A stretch of 10,540 nt of DNA from Lachnospiraceae bacterium (GTDB lineage: Bacteria; Bacillota; Clostridia; Lachnospirales; Lachnospiraceae): positions 1 through 10,540 of the forward strand of contig JAFTPY010000085.1 of NCBI GenBank assembly GCA_017463035.1, written 5' to 3'. The notes under the pieces are model-generated. The model worked only from the letters and a program-made list of their open reading frames with translations. It had not been told where the DNA came from and did not search any database. The translations under genes and the position numbers were made by a program. Shown here one piece after another: positions 6,625 to 10,540 of the stretch. Every line of letters begins with the position of its first letter. The stretch's first letter is position 1.

Positions 6625-7734
6625 ATGAAATTTAAACGATACATGACTGCCATATGTAGTTCGGCTTTAGTTCTCGGTCTCTCCTTTTTATTATACCCGC
6701 AGTCCCCGGCTGCTACCGATACCAAGGTTGCACCGACAGCTACCGCCGCTCCGACTGCCTCTCCGGTAACAAATGTTCCGACAGGCGAAGAAGTTCCGGA
6801 ATCAACACCGGCACCGACCGCTACTACAGCCCCTACTCCGACACCGGAAATCGAACATCACAAGTTGCTGACGGGCGACTTAACAGCTACACTTTCAGGT
6901 GTAGCGGATGTGGTTACCTCATATATTACATCCTACTATGCAAATGATTATTATGCGGTATCCGCACTGGTTACCGATGCATCCTTATTAAACACGACAT
7001 TAATGTAAACTAATGCAAAGAATGTTTCCAAAGTAGAAGACATTACGCTGTATTCCAAACCGGGAATCGACGGTATATTCTCTATTGTATACGCTTCCTA
7101 CTCCCTTTATTACAAGGATTTACAGCTTTCGGTTCCTCAGTTCTCCGAGTATTACGTAAAGCGCCTTACGGACGGTACCTTCCGGATTCAGACTGTACCG
7201 CTTTCCTCTAAAACAATGGCTGCTTTTGCTGAGGCCCGTCGTTCGGAAAATGTGTTGGAACTTGCTATCAGTTCTTTAATCCGCAGTTATCACACTGCAT
7301 GTCTGACGGTAAACGAGACTTTACTGAAGCAATGTGTTACCGACTCCGATTATTTAGACTTAGACTACCTTGCTTCCAGGTACTCCGTTACGGAATCCTT
7401 CTCGGATTATGAGTTTCTCTTATATCCGGGCATCAATGAATTTGACTATATCGTATTTGTAACGCACAAAGAAAAAATCGTTTTTTCGGATACTCCGGCC
7501 CCTTGTATGGAGTCCTACTACATTTCTTTGAACCCAAGCACAGGTGTCCCTTCCATCTATCTGGGCATAACCTCGCTGGATACGGATGCTTATTGCGCTG
7601 CTGTTATCCAAAGTGACGAGATCCAGGCTCTTGCAAAAGAAACCAATACAGACATGCAGGAAGCATTATTGGCGGACGACGACTTAAAGGATTTCTATCA
7701 GTTGCTGCTATCCAACGGTTCTTCGGACAATTAA
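6625..7734 (+). pseudogene. Secreted protein with Thr/Pro-rich linker, interrupted by an in-frame TAA
   Basis: The ATG at 6625 follows AAAGGAGG by 7 bases. The N-terminus is a signal peptide: KFKR, a hydrophobic core at about 7-24, and a possible signal peptidase I site near PQSPAA. It has no lipobox cysteine. Residues 31-76 are a Thr/Pro/Ala-rich linker typical of surface proteins. A tyrosine-rich domain begins near 83 (TGDLTATLSGVADVV). Translation stops at a TAA at 7006-7008 after 127 residues. The same frame then stays open for 241 codons to 7734 with normal composition (VPQFSEYYVKRLTDG, GVPSIYLGITSL). The full frame would give about 369 residues. The nearest in-frame ATG after the stop is at 7216 and lacks a good ribosome binding site, so restart is unlikely. 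A single C-to-T change (CAA to TAA) would explain it. I do not recognise the domain. A promoter and terminator are intact, so the loss looks recent or is a read error. Confidence 0.75.
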
Positions 7735-7746
7735 TCATGTAAACCT

Positions 7747-7785
7747 CGGCACCTGTCACAGTTCATGCGACAGGTGCCGTTTTTT
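7747..7785 (+). terminator. Strong rho-independent terminator of the secreted-protein gene
   Basis: CGGCACCTGTC (7747-7757) pairs perfectly over 11 bases with GACAGGTGCCG (7769-7779) around an 11-base loop, followed by six T. It starts 12 bases after the stop at 7734. The other strand lacks a good T-run, so for the convergent DUF5688-like gene it is at best a partial terminator. Confidence 0.93.
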
Positions 7786-7807
7786 CCGGCAAGTAGCCGT
7801 TTACAAA

Positions 7808-8800
7808 CTACGATTCTTCCCTGCATAAACACAGTCCGTGTTCCGCCGAATAATAATACACATGGTCGGATAATACCTCCTCCGGCTCCACCTGACTTTC
7901 ATTTACTTCCTTCACCATACGGTTCAAAAAAGCTTCTTCTCCCTCTTCCGTCTCTTTTATCAACAATACTTCATGAACACTGCTGGGAATCACAAAAAAA
8001 TTCCCCGAAAATCCTTCATACAATTCATCCAACAGTTTCGGATACAGCACAACCGCCGCTCCGTTGATTTTTCTTTGATTCGACAGAACATACAGGCATT
8101 CCTTTCTCAGCACTTTCTTCGATTCCTCCGCCAGTCTGAAAATGCCGTAGCATCCCACATCTCCCTCCTCTGTGGTTGTTTCTATTCCCCATAACTTATC
8201 GGGAAACAAGCGAGCGGTATTTTCCACCAGCCTCGGAAAATAGTCCTCCGGTGTCCCCACCTGTAATATATCCCATGTACTCTTCGGCAAAAGAAAGCTT
8301 TTCACACCGTTTTCACTGTCCTCCGTCAATACATAAACCACCGCCGCCAAGTCAAGATAACTTACATATACCGCCTCCTCCAGCCATTCTCTGTTTTTCT
8401 CGATTTGCACCAGACGAAGAAAAAGGTGTTCCGCTATCCAGTCCTTTGTCAGGTACTTTTGCACCTCCCGTCTGACAGTTTCACATTCGTTTAAAACGAT
8501 ATTAACCATATGATCCGCCAGCCCCACCTCGTTTTCCCCGTTACAATAAGACAAATACAGCTCATCCGTATAAAAGCAAGGCATACACTCACTGTCCTTT
8601 TTCCGGATATACAGGACCTCTTTCATCACCCCGTTATTTTTCCGGACTACGGTTAATTCGGTTTGATACTCTTCCCCTAACGTTGCAAGAATTATCTCAC
8701 ACAGTTCCTCTGTAAATCGTTTTCGATCCGACTTCACATTTTCTTTTTTTATCTGCAATTTCCTCTCCAATCCTACGTCTCTGACTACGTAATAAACCAT
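7808..8800 (-). CDS. DUF5688-like protein of unknown function
   Basis: The gene encodes 330 residues without a signal peptide or membrane helix, so it is probably cytoplasmic. The C-terminal third (about 238-315: YVLSNQRKINGAAVVLYP, FFVIPSSVHEVLLI, EVNESQVEPEEVLSDHVY) resembles the conserved part of proteins labelled DUF5688, which I recall as common and often multi-copy in Lachnospiraceae. No catalytic motif is evident. The middle part (about 75-235) is rich in acidic residues. The gene stands alone, with its own promoter at 8886-8914 and a terminator of the preceding gene upstream. The ATG at 8800 has no good ribosome binding site. A TTG at 8758 is preceded by GGAGAGG, so the true start may lie inside. 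The family label is from memory of sequence style, not a search. Confidence 0.75.
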   Translation of the reverse strand: MVYYVVRDVGLERKLQIKKENVKSDRKRFTEELCEIILATLGEEYQTELTVVRKNNGVMKEVLYIRKKDSECMPCFYTDELYLSYCNGENEVGLADHMVNIVLNECETVRREVQKYLTKDWIAEHLFLRLVQIEKNREWLEEAVYVSYLDLAAVVYVLTEDSENGVKSFLLPKSTWDILQVGTPEDYFPRLVENTARLFPDKLWGIETTTEEGDVGCYGIFRLAEESKKVLRKECLYVLSNQRKINGAAVVLYPKLLDELYEGFSGNFFVIPSSVHEVLLIKETEEGEEAFLNRMVKEVNESQVEPEEVLSDHVYYYSAEHGLCLCREES

Positions 8801-8814
8801 AACAGCAGTAAGCG

Positions 8815-8877
8815 TTCCATGGAATGTATTCCGATACGGAATAAAGATATTTGAAATTCGAATTCGTTAAGATATCT
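8815..8877 (-). repeat. Cluster of inverted repeats in the leader of the DUF5688-like gene
   Basis: Dyads follow one another: AGATAT/ATATCT arms at 8845-8850 and 8872-8877 enclosing the palindrome AATTCGAATT (8855-8864); a perfect 7-base-pair hairpin TATTCCG/CGGAATA with a 3-base loop (8827-8843); and the palindrome TTCCATGGAA (8815-8824). They fill most of the roughly 80-base leader. No T-run follows, so they are not terminators. They could be protein-binding sites or leader RNA structure. Confidence 0.5.
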
Positions 8878-8885
8878 ATGGTTTA

Positions 8886-8914
8886 ATTTTACAAGACTTT
8901 TGTCTGTTATTCAA
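8886..8914 (-). promoter_or_regulatory. Sigma-70 promoter of the DUF5688-like gene
   Basis: On the minus strand TTGAAT (8914-8909), a 17-base spacer and TAAAAT (8891-8886). The predicted start is near 8880, giving a leader of about 80 bases filled with inverted repeats. Confidence 0.6.
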
Positions 8915-8973
8915 GACGTAATAGTTCACAAACTTACATCCCGTTCTTTATGCAATCTGCCGACGGCAATACA

Positions 8974-9022
8974 ATATAAAAAGCAGCCGAAATCCACTGT
9001 TTTCAATGCTTCCGACTGCTTT
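8974..9022 (-). terminator. Rho-independent terminator after the NfnB/GltA gene
   Basis: On the minus strand AAAGCAGTCGGAA (9022-9010) pairs with TTTCGGCTGCTTT (8992-8980) with two G-T pairs and a 17-base loop, followed by a run of T then ATATTG. It begins 11 bases after the stop codon at 9034. Confidence 0.8.
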
Positions 9023-9033
9023 ACAATATATTT

Positions 9034-10422
9034 TTATTCTTTTTCGGAAAGATAGGCGTCGATTCCCTTTGCCGCCGCTTTCCCGGCACCCATTGCCAGA
9101 ATTACCGTTGCCGCACCGGTCACCGCATCACCGCCTGCAAATACGCCCTCCTTACTGGTGCAGCCGGTTTCCTCCGTTGCCACAATGCAACCTCTCCGAT
9201 TGGCTTCCAAACCTTCGGTAGTAGATACAATGAGCGGATTCGGACTGGTTCCCAAAGACATAATCACAGTATCCAGTTCCAACTCAAAATCAGAACCGTC
9301 TACCTCTACAGGCTGACGACGTCCGGACGCATCCGGCTCTCCGAGCTCCATTTTCACACAACGCATGCCCTTTACCCAGCCGTTTTCATCCACCAAAATC
9401 TCCTTCGGATTGGTCAACAGCTTAAAGATAACGCCTTCTTCCTTCGCATGATGTACTTCTTCCACACGTGCCGGAAGTTCCTCTTCGCCGCGACGATATA
9501 CAATATATACCTCCGCACCGAGACGAAGTGCCGTACGCGCCGCGTCCATAGCTACATTTCCGCCTCCGACAACCGCAACCTTCTTACCGGCTGCAATCGG
9601 AGTATCATGGTCCTCCGTAAAGGCCTTCATCAGGTTGTTACGGGTCAAATACTCATTGGCTGAAAATACACCGTTGGCATTCTCCCCCGGGATTCCCATA
9701 AACTTCGGAAGTCCCGCACCCGAACCTACAAACACTGCAGAAAATCCCTCTTCCGTAAGAAGCTCGTCGATGGTCACAGACTTACCGATAACCACATTCG
9801 TCTCTATCTTTACACCTAAAGCTTTTACATTCTCGATTTCACTCTTCACTACCGTATCCTTAGGCAAACGGAACTCCGGAATACCGTAAACCAGTACGCC
9901 GCCCGGCTCGTGAAGTGCCTCAAAAATCGTTACGTCATAGCCGTTCTTTGCCAAATCACCGGCACAGGTAAGTCCCGCAGGGCCCGAACCGATAACCGCA
10001 ACCTTCTTATTCTTCTTTTCTGCCTGTACCGTCGGACGAAGCTCGTGCTCTCTTGCATAATCCGCCACGAAACGCTCCAGCTTACCGATGGAAATAGCCT
10101 CTCCCTTAATTCCGCGAATACACTTCGCTTCACACTGGGACTCCTGCGGACAAACACGACCGCACACTGCCGGAAGAGCGGAGTACTCGGAAATCACATG
10201 ATACGCGCCCTCTACATCGCCCTCGCTTACCTTTCCGATAAAGCGCGGAATATCGATATTAACCGGGCAGCCGGTCTGACACTTGGGATTTTTACACTTT
10301 AAGCATCTGTCCGCCTCTGCCTTCGCTTCTTCCATAGAATATCCGAGACATACCTCGGCAAAATTATGAGCACGTTCCGCCGCATCCTGCTCACGCACCG
10401 GAACTCGTTTTAACACATCCAT
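9034..10422 (-). CDS. gltA: NADPH-dependent glutamate synthase small-subunit-like / NfnB-type FAD Fe-S oxidoreductase
   Basis: Cytoplasmic flavoprotein of the GltD superfamily. Numbered from the ATG at 10422 (462 residues): two N-terminal 4Fe-4S sites from Cys40, 43, 48, 52 (CLKCKNPKCQTGC) and Cys87, 91, 97, 101 (CGRVCPQESQCEAKC). FAD-binding GSGPAG is at 145-150 and EPGGVLVYGIPEFRLPKD follows. The second dinucleotide fold GGGNVAMDAA starts at 286, with YRR at 309-311 suited to NADPH. The C-terminal FAD motif GGDAVTGAATVILAMGAGKAAAKG is at 430-453. In anaerobes such proteins, often annotated GltA, commonly form NfnAB (NADH-dependent reduced ferredoxin:NADP+ oxidoreductase) with a smaller NfnA subunit encoded just upstream. 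The sequence tail at the right edge fits that. A longer start at 10455 is possible, but AGGAGA 6 bases before 10422 decides for the shorter form. A terminator follows. Confidence 0.92.
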   Translation of the reverse strand: MDVLKRVPVREQDAAERAHNFAEVCLGYSMEEAKAEADRCLKCKNPKCQTGCPVNIDIPRFIGKVSEGDVEGAYHVISEYSALPAVCGRVCPQESQCEAKCIRGIKGEAISIGKLERFVADYAREHELRPTVQAEKKNKKVAVIGSGPAGLTCAGDLAKNGYDVTIFEALHEPGGVLVYGIPEFRLPKDTVVKSEIENVKALGVKIETNVVIGKSVTIDELLTEEGFSAVFVGSGAGLPKFMGIPGENANGVFSANEYLTRNNLMKAFTEDHDTPIAAGKKVAVVGGGNVAMDAARTALRLGAEVYIVYRRGEEELPARVEEVHHAKEEGVIFKLLTNPKEILVDENGWVKGMRCVKMELGEPDASGRRQPVEVDGSDFELELDTVIMSLGTSPNPLIVSTTEGLEANRRGCIVATEETGCTSKEGVFAGGDAVTGAATVILAMGAGKAAAKGIDAYLSEKE

Positions 10423-10510
10423 CTTATCTCTCCTAAACTCTTCGCAATTATTCACAATGACCTCAACCGCCGTGATGGGTAGAGCCCTCTTTTTCTTTTA
10501 AATATCTGCG

Positions 10511-10540
10511 TCACTCTTCCGTCTTGTACATCTGCTGACG
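10511..10540 (-). CDS. C-terminal tail of a probable NfnA / ferredoxin-NADP reductase-like subunit (partial)
   Basis: Reading in from the right edge on the minus strand, one frame gives RQQMYKTEE and a TGA at 10513-10511. This resembles the C-terminal end I associate with the sulfide dehydrogenase beta / NfnA subunit that normally precedes GltA/NfnB. The gap to the NfnB ATG is 88 bases. Only nine residues are visible and two other frames also stay open for part of this stretch, so the call rests mostly on gene order. Confidence 0.4.
   Translation of the reverse strand, partial: RQQMYKTEE

Noticed and set aside
9930..10157. Overlapping Arg-rich frame inside the NfnB/GltA gene, minus strand
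   Set aside because: Shadow frame of a well-supported gene, with no ribosome binding site or motif.
10441..10510. Possible small gene between the partial subunit and NfnB/GltA
   Set aside because: The frames here are short, interrupted and without a start and binding site that fit together. It is most simply an intergenic gap.

Overview
The window reads as chromosomal DNA of an anaerobic, low-to-mid GC Gram-positive bacterium of the Clostridia, most likely Lachnospiraceae. Clues are strong AGGAGG-type ribosome binding sites, a tRNA gene without an encoded CCA, a DUF5688-like protein, a LigA of the divergent type I associate with Lachnospiraceae, and an NfnB/GltA-type flavoprotein. The assignment is inference from gene content; no search was run. 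No IS element, prophage, integrase or CRISPR array was seen.

All genes but one lie on the minus strand. From right to left: the tail of a probable NfnA-like subunit (right edge) is followed by an NfnB/GltA FAD-Fe-S oxidoreductase with a terminator, then a DUF5688-like gene with its own promoter and a leader packed with inverted repeats. The only plus-strand gene encodes a secreted protein with a Thr/Pro linker; it is interrupted by one in-frame TAA and ends in a strong terminator facing the DUF5688 gene. Its promoter is back to back with that of tRNA-Arg(CCG).

Downstream of the tRNA on the minus strand, after terminator-like hairpins, lies a tight gene string: rluF, ligA, metA, a LytTR response regulator and a GHKL histidine kinase. 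Gaps from ligA to the kinase are 1 to 8 bases. Separated by 172 bases comes the N-terminal part of an ABC exporter that runs off the left edge.

The most coherent local circuit is the kinase and LytTR regulator with the ABC exporter. The exporter promoter carries two perfect 11-base direct repeats, 21 bases apart and next to a poor -35 region, the architecture expected of a LytTR-activated promoter. Other points of interest are the placement of metA and a two-component system behind a DNA ligase gene, a LigA that departs from canonical catalytic residues, a MetA with the acetyl-CoA-type Glu111, and the disrupted secreted protein.
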